Shown: positions 55,788 through 62,301 of the stretch, piece by piece
Position numbering within the stretch: the stretch's first letter is position 1
Layout of the letters: each line of letters begins with the position of its first letter
Source of the DNA: Amycolatopsis thermophila
Lineage (GTDB): Bacteria; Actinomycetota; Actinomycetes; Mycobacteriales; Pseudonocardiaceae
DNA: 64,000 nt
Assembly (NCBI RefSeq): GCF_030814215.1
Contig: NZ_JAUSUT010000001.1
Location: 1,612,001 to 1,676,000, forward strand
Reading direction: 5' to 3'
Made by a program: the position numbers and the translations under genes
The notes under the pieces: model-generated
The model's database searches: none
The model's input: only the letters and a program-made list of their open reading frames with translations
What the model was told of the DNA's origin: nothing

Positions 55788-56501
55788 TCATGTCCGGCCC
55801 TCCGAAGGTGCTCCGGCCAGCAGGTCCTTGACGGACTCCCACCGCTTCCGGCTGAACCGCGTCTCCGCCCGCTGCAACCGGCGCGAGCCGGGCCGGTAGC
55901 GGGAGCGCGCCCACGGCGAGGCGGGTTTCGCGAGCCGGACGGCGGCGACGACCGCGACGAACGGCACGACGATCCCGATCAGACCCGACGCGATCTTGCC
56001 CTTGAAGATGGCGACGAAGGCCAGGGCTAACTGGGTGGCGATCGTGACCGCGAACGCGACCCGCCCCTCGCCGGCGGTGTCCTCGAACGGCCGCGCCCCG
56101 AGGACGAGGAAGGCGCCGATCACCGTGGCGATGAGCACCGCGTCCACCGATTTGCGCCCCTCCCGCGCCCAGTAGACGTCGTCGAGGTGCAGCCACAGCG
56201 CGAACTCGTCGAGCGTGAGCGCCGCGCCGGCCCCGAAAACGGCGGCCAGCACCTGGACCCACGGTGGTCCCGGCCGGTAGACGAACTCGCCGGCGCCGGC
56301 GATGAGGATCAGGAAGATGCCGTACACGTGGTGGTGCACGTGGACGCTGCCGACGGTGGTGTCGCGAAACGGGCCGCGGCCCGCCCGGATCATCCGCACG
56401 ACGACACGCGTGATCGCGAACGTCACCACGAAGGCGGCGAACATCCACACCGCCACGCCGCCGTCGGCGCCGGTGAACAGCTCGATGGTCACACCCGCCA
56501 C
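55788..56501 (-). CDS. Conserved actinobacterial integral membrane protein
   Basis: 237 residues, function unknown. It has five to six hydrophobic segments between residues 15 and 185 and a distinctive His-rich motif VGSVHVHHHVYGIFLILIAG near 50-70, followed by LDEFALWLHLDDVYW with several acidic residues. The His and acidic clusters could bind metal, but this is inference. The last 50 residues are basic and cytoplasmic-looking. The GTG start at 56501 is uncertain; an in-frame GTG nine bases later is equally plausible. It lies 33 bases after the MFS gene in the same direction, so the two may be co-transcribed. Confidence 0.7.
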   Translation of the reverse strand: MAGVTIELFTGADGGVAVWMFAAFVVTFAITRVVVRMIRAGRGPFRDTTVGSVHVHHHVYGIFLILIAGAGEFVYRPGPPWVQVLAAVFGAGAALTLDEFALWLHLDDVYWAREGRKSVDAVLIATVIGAFLVLGARPFEDTAGEGRVAFAVTIATQLALAFVAIFKGKIASGLIGIVVPFVAVVAAVRLAKPASPWARSRYRPGSRRLQRAETRFSRKRWESVKDLLAGAPSEGRT

Positions 56502-56534
56502 CGGCCCCAGCGTGCGTTGGCGCAGCTCGGGGAG

Positions 56535-57686
56535 CTAGGGCCGAAAGACCCGCCGCTCCCCCAGCGCGGGCGCGAGCACCGCGACCGATCCGCTGACCAC
56601 GACGGCGGACGCCAGCGCCCAGTGCAGCCCGATCCACCCGGCGAGCGCCCCGATGATCACCGGCTCGGTCAGGAAACCCGCGTACCCGCACGCCGCCACC
56701 GCCGCGACGGCCCGTCCCGGCGCCTCGGGCTGCTTGCGCCCCGCGGCGCTCCACGCGACCGGCACGATCCCGGCCACGCCGAGCCCGGCGATCGCGAACC
56801 CCAGCACCCCGGCGACGGGCACCGGCACCGCCACGACGACCGCGAACCCGGCGACCGTCACCGCCGCCGCCAGCCGCAGGAACCGCACCGGCCCGAGGCG
56901 CCCGACGATCCGGTCGGCACCCAACCGCACGGCGATCATCGTGACGGAGAAGGCGAAGTAGCCCAGCGACGCGACCGCGGGCCCGGCCGCCGTCACCTCG
57001 GTCAGGTAGACCGCGCCCCAGCTGTTGACCGCGCCCTCGGCGACGAACCCGCAGAACGCGACCATGCCGAGCGGGATCAGCGCCCGGCCCGGCAACGCGA
57101 ACGCCGGGCCGCCCTGACCGCGGTCCGGCCCGCGGAGGAACCCGGTGGAGACCGCCCACAGCGCGGTCGCCAGCAGAATCCCGCCCGCGACGGGGAAATG
57201 CGTCGTCACGGGAACGTGCCAGGTCTCGGCGAGCGCGTCGGCACCGGAACCGGCGAGCCCGCCGATGTTCCAGAACGCGTGGAACCCGGCGAAGATCGGG
57301 CGCCCGTAGCCCTCCTCGACGCGGGCGGCGTGGGCGTTCATCGCGACGTCGAGGGTGCTGTTGCCGGCACCCAGGACGACCAGTGCGGCCACGAAGACCG
57401 GGAGGCTGGGCGCGAACGCGACCAGCGGCAGCCCGCCGCACAGCACGACCGCGCCGGCCATCGCCGCGGCCCGGCTGCCGATCCGCGTGATCACCGCCCC
57501 CGCGAGGAGCAGCGCGACCACCGATCCGGCCGCCAGCCCGAACAATCCCGTCGCCAGCTGTCCCGTGGTGAGCCCCAGCCGGTCCTGCACCGCGGGCACG
57601 CGCGCGAGCCACGTCCCGAACGCCGCCCCGCACGCCGCGAACACCACGGACACCGCGCGGCGGGCGCGCTCCAGTTCCCCGGTCAT
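56535..57686 (-). CDS. MFS transporter
   Basis: 383 residues from the ATG at 57686; an in-frame GTG nine bases upstream is possible. Twelve hydrophobic segments are present. It belongs to the FucP/YbjJ-like group, seen from FAACGAAFGTWLARVPAVQDRLGLT, GAGNSTLDVAMNAHAARVE and the conserved ARVP and NxxxD features. The substrate is unknown; relatives are annotated as sugar or inner-membrane transport proteins. It is divergent from the holin/DUF3618 operon and probably leads a unit with the membrane protein downstream. It has no iron box, so it is unlikely to belong to the siderophore locus. Confidence 0.85.
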   Translation of the reverse strand: MTGELERARRAVSVVFAACGAAFGTWLARVPAVQDRLGLTTGQLATGLFGLAAGSVVALLLAGAVITRIGSRAAAMAGAVVLCGGLPLVAFAPSLPVFVAALVVLGAGNSTLDVAMNAHAARVEEGYGRPIFAGFHAFWNIGGLAGSGADALAETWHVPVTTHFPVAGGILLATALWAVSTGFLRGPDRGQGGPAFALPGRALIPLGMVAFCGFVAEGAVNSWGAVYLTEVTAAGPAVASLGYFAFSVTMIAVRLGADRIVGRLGPVRFLRLAAAVTVAGFAVVVAVPVPVAGVLGFAIAGLGVAGIVPVAWSAAGRKQPEAPGRAVAAVAACGYAGFLTEPVIIGALAGWIGLHWALASAVVVSGSVAVLAPALGERRVFRP

Positions 57687-57747
57687 GATCGTCACGATAT
57701 CGAGATCTTCTTTTCCACTCGACCGGCAGAGGCGGAATTGTTTTCCT

Positions 57748-57772
57748 GTTTGCCCGGAAATGCCAGGGGTAG
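57748..57772 (+). promoter_or_regulatory. SigF/SigB-type stress promoter
   Basis: GTTT at 57748-57751 and GGGTAG at 57767-57772 with a 15-base spacer, close to the mycobacterial SigF and streptomycete SigB promoter pattern (GTTT-N15-17-GGGTA). It ends 30 bases before the ATG of the three-gene envelope operon. Control by a general-stress or osmotic-stress sigma factor is inferred. Confidence 0.6.
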
Positions 57773-57802
57773 TCGCGCTGGACCGATGTTCGAGGAGGAG
57801 GA

Positions 57803-58393
57803 ATGTCCCAGAACACCAGCAGTTCTCCGCCGGAAGCGGCGCGGGAATCGGGCAGCAGGGTCGCCGGTGTCGCCGCCGGGCAGGCACGGGAAGTCGCGTC
57901 CGAGGCGCGTGACCAGGCGCGCAATCTGACCGAACAGGGCGCCGATCAATTGCGCGAACAGGCGCGCACCAGCCAGCGGAAAGCTGCCGAAAATCTGCAC
58001 GGAATCGCCGATCAACTGCAGGAGATGTCGGACCGGCAGGACCAGTCCGGCGTCGCTTCCGACATGGTGCGCGAAGTCGCCCAGCGCGCGAAAAAGGTGG
58101 CGTCGTGGCTCGATGCGCGGGAACCGGGCGACCTCGTCGAGGAGCTGCGCGGGTTCGCCCGGCGCAAGCCAGGGTTGTTCCTGGCCGGCGCGGCCGCCGC
58201 GGGTCTCCTCGCGGGACGCCTGACCAGGGGCGTGGCCGCGGGTAGCGCGAGCCAGGGCGGGACGGCGCCGGAGCCGCGGATGCCCACCGAGACCGCCGCC
58301 CCGCCGTCGACCGGTTCACCGGTGCCGACTCCGGCGCCGGACGCTCCACCGCCCGCGGGCTACCGCGGACAGCACCGGGCAGGAGCCTCATGA
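57803..58393 (+). CDS. Coiled-coil envelope-associated protein, first gene of holin/DUF3618 operon
   Basis: 196 residues, function unknown. The ATG has GAGGAGGA just upstream. Residues 20-115 are a long charged helix with Ala/Gln/Arg heptad-like pattern (AREVASEARDQARNLTEQGA). A single hydrophobic segment follows, GLFLAGAAAAGLLAGRLT (about 130-150), and a Pro/Thr-rich tail ends the protein. This is the usual companion of the actinobacterial holin-like and DUF3618 genes. The TGA overlaps the next ATG (ATGA). A stress-type promoter lies upstream, so a role in envelope protection is a fair guess only. Confidence 0.72.
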   Translation: MSQNTSSSPPEAARESGSRVAGVAAGQAREVASEARDQARNLTEQGADQLREQARTSQRKAAENLHGIADQLQEMSDRQDQSGVASDMVREVAQRAKKVASWLDAREPGDLVEELRGFARRKPGLFLAGAAAAGLLAGRLTRGVAAGSASQGGTAPEPRMPTETAAPPSTGSPVPTPAPDAPPPAGYRGQHRAGAS

Positions 58394-58797
58394 CCCAGAC
58401 ACCGGGACGACGGCCGGACGTCGGGGACACCTCGGTCGGCCAGTTGATGAGCAACATCTCGCAGGACCTGTCGACGTTGGTGCGGCAGGAACTGGCACTG
58501 GCGAAGGCCGAGGTGAAGACCGAGGCCAAGCAGGCGGGCAAGGGCGCCGGGATGCTCGGCGGCGCCGGGTTCGGCGGCTACATGGTGCTGCTGTTCCTGT
58601 CGATCGCCCTGTGGTGGGCGCTGTCGAACGTGATGGACCAGGGCTGGGCCGCGCTGATCGTGGCCGCGGTGTGGGCCGTGATCGCCGCGGTGCTGTACGC
58701 GACCGGCCGGAGCCGGTTGCGTCGCGTCGACCCGGTGCCGGAACGGACCGTCGACAGCCTCAAACAGATGCCCGACCAGGTGAGGAGGACAACGTGA
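58390..58797 (+). CDS. Phage-holin-family membrane protein (DUF1469-type)
   Basis: 135 residues. An N-terminal amphipathic part with SVGQLMSNISQDLSTLVRQELALAKAEV is the family signature. Two transmembrane helices follow (about 60-80 and 85-105) and a short basic/acidic tail. Despite the family name these are chromosomal envelope proteins in actinobacteria, not phage lysis genes. It overlaps the genes on both sides by 4 bases. Confidence 0.88.
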   Translation: MTQTPGRRPDVGDTSVGQLMSNISQDLSTLVRQELALAKAEVKTEAKQAGKGAGMLGGAGFGGYMVLLFLSIALWWALSNVMDQGWAALIVAAVWAVIAAVLYATGRSRLRRVDPVPERTVDSLKQMPDQVRRTT

Positions 58798-59363
58798 GCA
58801 CGGACCCGGATCGCCTTCGCGAGGAAATCGAAGGCACGCAACGGAACCTCGGCAGTGACGTGGACGCGCTGGCCGAGAAGGTCACGCCGGGCCGCATCGT
58901 GCACCGGCGGGTGCACCGGGCGCGCGGCCTGGCGCAGAACCTGAAGGAACGCGTGATGGGAAGCGCTTCCACGGGCGCGCAGATGGTGACCGACCGGATG
59001 CACGAGGCGTCGGACGCGGCGTCGTCGGTCACCGATCAGGCGCAGGAGGCACCGCGGACCGTGCGGCGGCAGATGGAGGGCAACCCGCTGGCGGCGGGCC
59101 TGATCGCGTTCGGCGCCGGGTGGCTGGTGTCGTCGCTGTTCCCGGCGAGCCGCCCGGAGCGGGAACTGGCCGGGCAGGTCAAGGAGCAGGCGCAGGGCAT
59201 GGCCGGGCAGCTCGGCTCGGTGGCGCGGGACGTGACGGAGAACTTGCGCGAACCGGCCCAGGACGCGGTGCAGTCCGTCAGGTCCACCGCGAGCGACGCG
59301 GCCGCGACGGTCGCGGACGAAACGAAGTCCGCGGCGCAGGACGTGCGGCAGACGGCCCGCTAG
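58794..59363 (+). CDS. DUF3618 family protein
   Basis: 189 residues from the GTG at 58794 (GTGA overlap). The start TDPDRLREEIEGTQRNLGSDVDALAEKVTPGRI is the DUF3618 signature. A central hydrophobic segment PLAAGLIAFGAGWLVSSLFP (about 100-120) is followed by a long Ala/Gln/Asp-rich helix, like LEA or apolipoprotein-type sequences, to the C-terminus. It is the last gene of the three-gene stress operon. Its TAG shares the palindrome CTAG with the stop of the convergent ATP synthase b-like gene. Confidence 0.87.
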   Translation: MSTDPDRLREEIEGTQRNLGSDVDALAEKVTPGRIVHRRVHRARGLAQNLKERVMGSASTGAQMVTDRMHEASDAASSVTDQAQEAPRTVRRQMEGNPLAAGLIAFGAGWLVSSLFPASRPERELAGQVKEQAQGMAGQLGSVARDVTENLREPAQDAVQSVRSTASDAAATVADETKSAAQDVRQTAR

Positions 59364-59908
59364 TTACCGGGGATGCCCGGTGCGCGAAGGGCACCGGGCA
59401 TCCCTCGTTCCAGCTCGGTGAGAAAACGGTCCACCGTGCCGCGCCGCTGGGCCTCCTCGGCCAGTGACTCGCCGACGATGCGTTCCGCGAGCTGCACCGC
59501 GAGCCGGCTCAGCTCGGGACGCATTTCGGCCGCGATGCGGCCCCGCTGTTCGGTCAGGTCGGCCTCGCCCTGGGCGATCAGCCGCCGCGCCTCCTCCTGC
59601 GCCTCCGCGCGCAGTTCAGCACGCAGCCGGTCACCCTCGGCGCGTGCCTCGTCGCGGATCCGCGCCGCCTCGGCCCGCGCGTCGGCCAGCTGGTCCCGGT
59701 ACCGGGTCAGCGCCTCCGCGGCCGCCCGCTGGGCCTGCTCCGCCTGTTTGATGCCGCCCTCGATCTTCGCGGCCCGTTCCTCGAACAGCGCCTCGAACCG
59801 CGGCACGGCGAACTTCGCCAGCAGGAACAGCAGCACCAGGAACGCGACCAGCCCGAGCCCCAGCTCGACGACGTCCGGCGCGACCGGGTTGTCCGCTGCG
59901 AGGATCAT
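59360..59908 (-). CDS. Orphan F0F1 ATP synthase subunit b-like protein
   Basis: 182 residues from the ATG at 59908. One N-terminal membrane helix, VELGLGLVAFLVLLFLLAKF, leads into FEALFEERAAKIEGGIKQAEQA and a long charged coiled coil, the exact layout of AtpF. A complete ATP synthase needs two b copies, normally encoded between atpE and atpH; none of the other atp genes is near this one. It may be a second b subunit that alters the stator, or a protein reusing the b fold. Its last codons lie in a strong inverted repeat (59370-59404) that also acts as a terminator for the convergent operon. Confidence 0.85.
   Translation of the reverse strand: MILAADNPVAPDVVELGLGLVAFLVLLFLLAKFAVPRFEALFEERAAKIEGGIKQAEQAQRAAAEALTRYRDQLADARAEAARIRDEARAEGDRLRAELRAEAQEEARRLIAQGEADLTEQRGRIAAEMRPELSRLAVQLAERIVGESLAEEAQRRGTVDRFLTELERGMPGALRAPGIPGN
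59370..59404. terminator. Perfect hairpin inside the 3' end of the atpF-like gene
   Basis: A 14-bp perfect stem (59370-59383 with 59391-59404) and 7-base loop. It lies just after the shared CTAG stop for the plus-strand operon and within the final codons of the minus-strand gene. There is no T-run, so Rho-independent ending is likely only in part. Confidence 0.65.
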
Positions 59909-60363
59909 GCCGGCGAATCTACCGAACGGACCGGAACGGCGAAATCGCCGAGCCCGTCCCGACGGCGAGACCAGCGCCAGCACAGTGGACAGTTCCCGCC
60001 CGTTTTCCCGTTGCCGGCCGCCATTCGGCGCCGAACGCGTTCCGGCTCGGCGGCGTGAGCTCGTTCCTGGGAGTGCTGCACCCCGGCCCGTCCGCTCCGG
60101 CCACCGCCCGATCGGTGGCGATGGAAAGCACCGGAATTCCGGGACGGCTGACGGCCGCGTTGATCACGGGCGCGCCGGGCGGGATCGGGGGCAACGTCGC
60201 GGGCATGCGATCCACTACGCGACGAAGGTGTGCGGGCGTCATCGGTGATCGAGGGGATCCTTTACGCCGAGGGCGACCAGCAGGGCGGAATCACCTCGCG
60301 CCGACCAGGCGGCCTTGTTACGTTCCCCGGGAGACGACTGCCCACGTCCGCCGGAAACAAGAT
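59909..60363. other. 455-base region without a recognisable gene
   Basis: It lies between the start of the atpF-like gene and the tRNA-Tyr terminator. It should hold the promoter of the atpF-like gene at its left end. Open frames crossing it show no family features. No repeat or RNA structure was seen. Confidence 0.4.
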
Positions 60364-60399
60364 CACCCCCGTGCCCTGTTCTCGCAGGTCACGGGGGTG
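60364..60399 (-). terminator. Terminator downstream of tRNA-Tyr
   Basis: A 10-bp perfect outer stem (60364-60373 with 60390-60399), one mismatch and a 4-bp inner stem. On the minus strand ATCTTGTTT follows, so it can end the tRNA transcript. Confidence 0.8.
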
Positions 60400-60410
60400 T
60401 TTGCCCTGTG

Positions 60411-60492
60411 TGGCGGGTAGAGGATTCGAACCTCTGAAGGCAGTGCCGTCTGATTTACAGTCAGATCCCTTTGGCCGCTCGGGCAACCCGCC
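60411..60492 (-). tRNA. tRNA-Tyr (GTA)
   Basis: 82 nt from 60492 on the minus strand, class II with a long variable arm. The acceptor stem is GGCGGGT/ACCCGCC, the anticodon loop CTGTAAA gives GTA, and the T arm holds GGTTCGAATCC. CCA is not encoded. Confidence 0.95.
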
Positions 60493-60610
60493 ATGGCCGG
60501 GCGAACCGGCCGGGGAGAAGTTTACCCAACGGCCCGAGGGGCGTCTCAGGGGGGCCGGGTCGGCGCTATGGTGTGGGCTAGCCGACAAGCGAAACGACGA
60601 GGTAGGACAC

Positions 60611-61102
60611 GTGGCGGATCCGTCATTCGACGTGGTGAGCAAGGTCGACCGGCAGGAGGTCGACAACGCCCTGAACCAGGCGGCCAAGGAGCTTTCCACC
60701 CGCTTCGACTTCCGTGGCGTCAACGCCAAGATCTCCTGGGCCGGCGAAGAGGCCGTGACGATCGAGGCCGACACCGAGGAACGCGCCAACGCGGCGGTCG
60801 AGGTCTTCAAGGAGAAGCTGATCAAGCGGGGCATCTCGCTGAAGGCGTTCGAGGCCGACGAGCCCGCGGTGTCCGGCAAGATCTACAAGGTCAACGGCAA
60901 GATCCTCCAGGGCATCGCCACCGACAAGGCCAAGCAGATCGCCAAGGCCATCCGCGACGAGGGCCCCAAGGGCGTCCAGGCCCAGATCCAGGGCGACCAG
61001 CTCCGCGTCTCCGGCAAGAAGAAGGACCACCTGCAGGACGTCATCGCCCTGCTCAAGGACAAGGACTTCGGCATCGCGCTGCAGTTCACGAACTACCGCT
61101 GA
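60611..61102 (+). CDS. YajQ family cyclic-dinucleotide/nucleotide-binding protein
   Basis: 163 residues from the GTG at 60611, with GAGG about ten bases upstream. It is the two-ferredoxin-fold YajQ (DUF520) family: [35 protein letters not shown], the centre [20 protein letters not shown] and the end [11 protein letters not shown]. YajQ proteins bind nucleotides or RNA; the Xanthomonas homologue binds c-di-GMP. This fits with, but does not prove a link to, the EAL protein at the left end of the window. It is a single gene next to tRNA-Tyr. Confidence 0.93.
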   Translation: MADPSFDVVSKVDRQEVDNALNQAAKELSTRFDFRGVNAKISWAGEEAVTIEADTEERANAAVEVFKEKLIKRGISLKAFEADEPAVSGKIYKVNGKILQGIATDKAKQIAKAIRDEGPKGVQAQIQGDQLRVSGKKKDHLQDVIALLKDKDFGIALQFTNYR

Positions 61103-61135
61103 CGCACGAAGCGGCCCGCGCCCCCGCGGCGCGGG

Positions 61136-62275
61136 TCAGCTCAGCATCAGCGCCGCGTCCCACGGCGCCGGGTTCCCGGCGTAACTGGCCAGCGCCAGCG
61201 CCACCCCCGCGGCACCCTGCAGCAACCCGGGCTCGTCCGACCACTCGCCGCCGCGCAAGAGGTGCCGGAAGCCGAACCGCGCGGCGGGGTCGAAGGCCGC
61301 CAAGACGCGAGCCGCGACGACGTCGGACGCGGCGCCCATCCGCAGTGTGATCTGCAACAACCCGGCGTCCCCGTGGCAGAACGTCGGCCCCTCACCGGCG
61401 CCGGGCCTGCTCATGGCCGCCGCCGCGAGTGCGGCGGCCCCCGCGTCGCCCAGCTCGGCCGCGGCCAGGTGCAGCGCGTACGCCACACCGGCCGTCCCGT
61501 AGCACCACGCCGACCGCGTGGCCGGCACCGCCGCCCCGCCCACCTGCGCGTCGAACCCGACGCGCGACGGCCAGCCCGCCCCCGACTCGTCCGTCCACGT
61601 CCACCGCAACAACCAGTCGCTGATCACCCGCATCGCCTCGGTCATCCCGGCCACCCGGTGACCGCGCCGGTGGGCCAGTGCCAGCAGCGCGAGTGGACCA
61701 CTGATGCCGTGCGCCAGCCCGGGGTTGAAGTCCCCCCGCGGATAGTGCGCCCGGTCCACGTCCACCGCGTACCGCTCCGGCGCGCACCACCAGCCGGGCA
61801 CCTCGACGCCGTCCACCACCACCGGCCGCGTCAGCGCGACCAGGTACTCCAGCACCCCGTCCAGCGCCGTCGAACACCGGTCGCCGCCCAGTTCCAGCAG
61901 CAGACGGCCGCGTCCGGTGAGACCGCTGATCACGTCGTAGTCGGAGATCCCCAGCCGCGCGGGCTTCGGCCACCGCTCGCACACCTCCGCGAGCGCCGAC
62001 CCGGCCTGCCGCAACAACCTCTCGTACCCGCCGCCGTGCACGTGCCGGTGGACCAGTGCCGCGGGAACCAGTGCCTCCGGCGCGACCTCACCCGCCTCGG
62101 CGAGGTGGGCGTGAGCGACCGAAGCCCACGCCGGGTCCCACGCGGACAACGTCGCGTGCAGGACCGCGATGCCGGGGTGACCGCCAAGCAAGGACGGCCC
62201 ACAGCCGCGCACCGAGCGCAGCCGCTCCCCCACCTCCATCGCCAGCTCGACGGGATTGACGGTCAGCGTCGTCAC
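61136..62275 (-). CDS. LanC-like lanthipeptide cyclase
   Basis: 379 residues from the GTG at 62275, chosen because GGAGG lies six bases upstream; an ATG at 62305 overlaps the lanB stop (ATGA) and would add 10 residues. The alpha-barrel cyclase motifs are present: GLAHGISGPLALLALA, SAWCYGTAGVA (zinc Cys near 258) and FCHGDAGLLQ (zinc Cys-His near 299). LanC cyclases bind zinc and activate peptide Cys thiols to add to dehydroalanine or dehydrobutyrine, forming lanthionine rings. It lies downstream of a LanB-type dehydratase in the same direction, so it belongs to a class I lanthipeptide cluster whose precursor gene must lie outside the window. Confidence 0.9.
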   Translation of the reverse strand: MTTLTVNPVELAMEVGERLRSVRGCGPSLLGGHPGIAVLHATLSAWDPAWASVAHAHLAEAGEVAPEALVPAALVHRHVHGGGYERLLRQAGSALAEVCERWPKPARLGISDYDVISGLTGRGRLLLELGGDRCSTALDGVLEYLVALTRPVVVDGVEVPGWWCAPERYAVDVDRAHYPRGDFNPGLAHGISGPLALLALAHRRGHRVAGMTEAMRVISDWLLRWTWTDESGAGWPSRVGFDAQVGGAAVPATRSAWCYGTAGVAYALHLAAAELGDAGAAALAAAAMSRPGAGEGPTFCHGDAGLLQITLRMGAASDVVAARVLAAFDPAARFGFRHLLRGGEWSDEPGLLQGAAGVALALASYAGNPAPWDAALMLS

Positions 62276-62301
62276 GACGTTCCTCCGGTGGTCAGGGCAC
62301 T

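Noticed and set aside
58390..59363. The holin-family gene as part of a prophage
   Set aside because: No integrase, lysin or structural genes are nearby. The holin/DUF3618 pair is a common chromosomal unit in actinobacteria.
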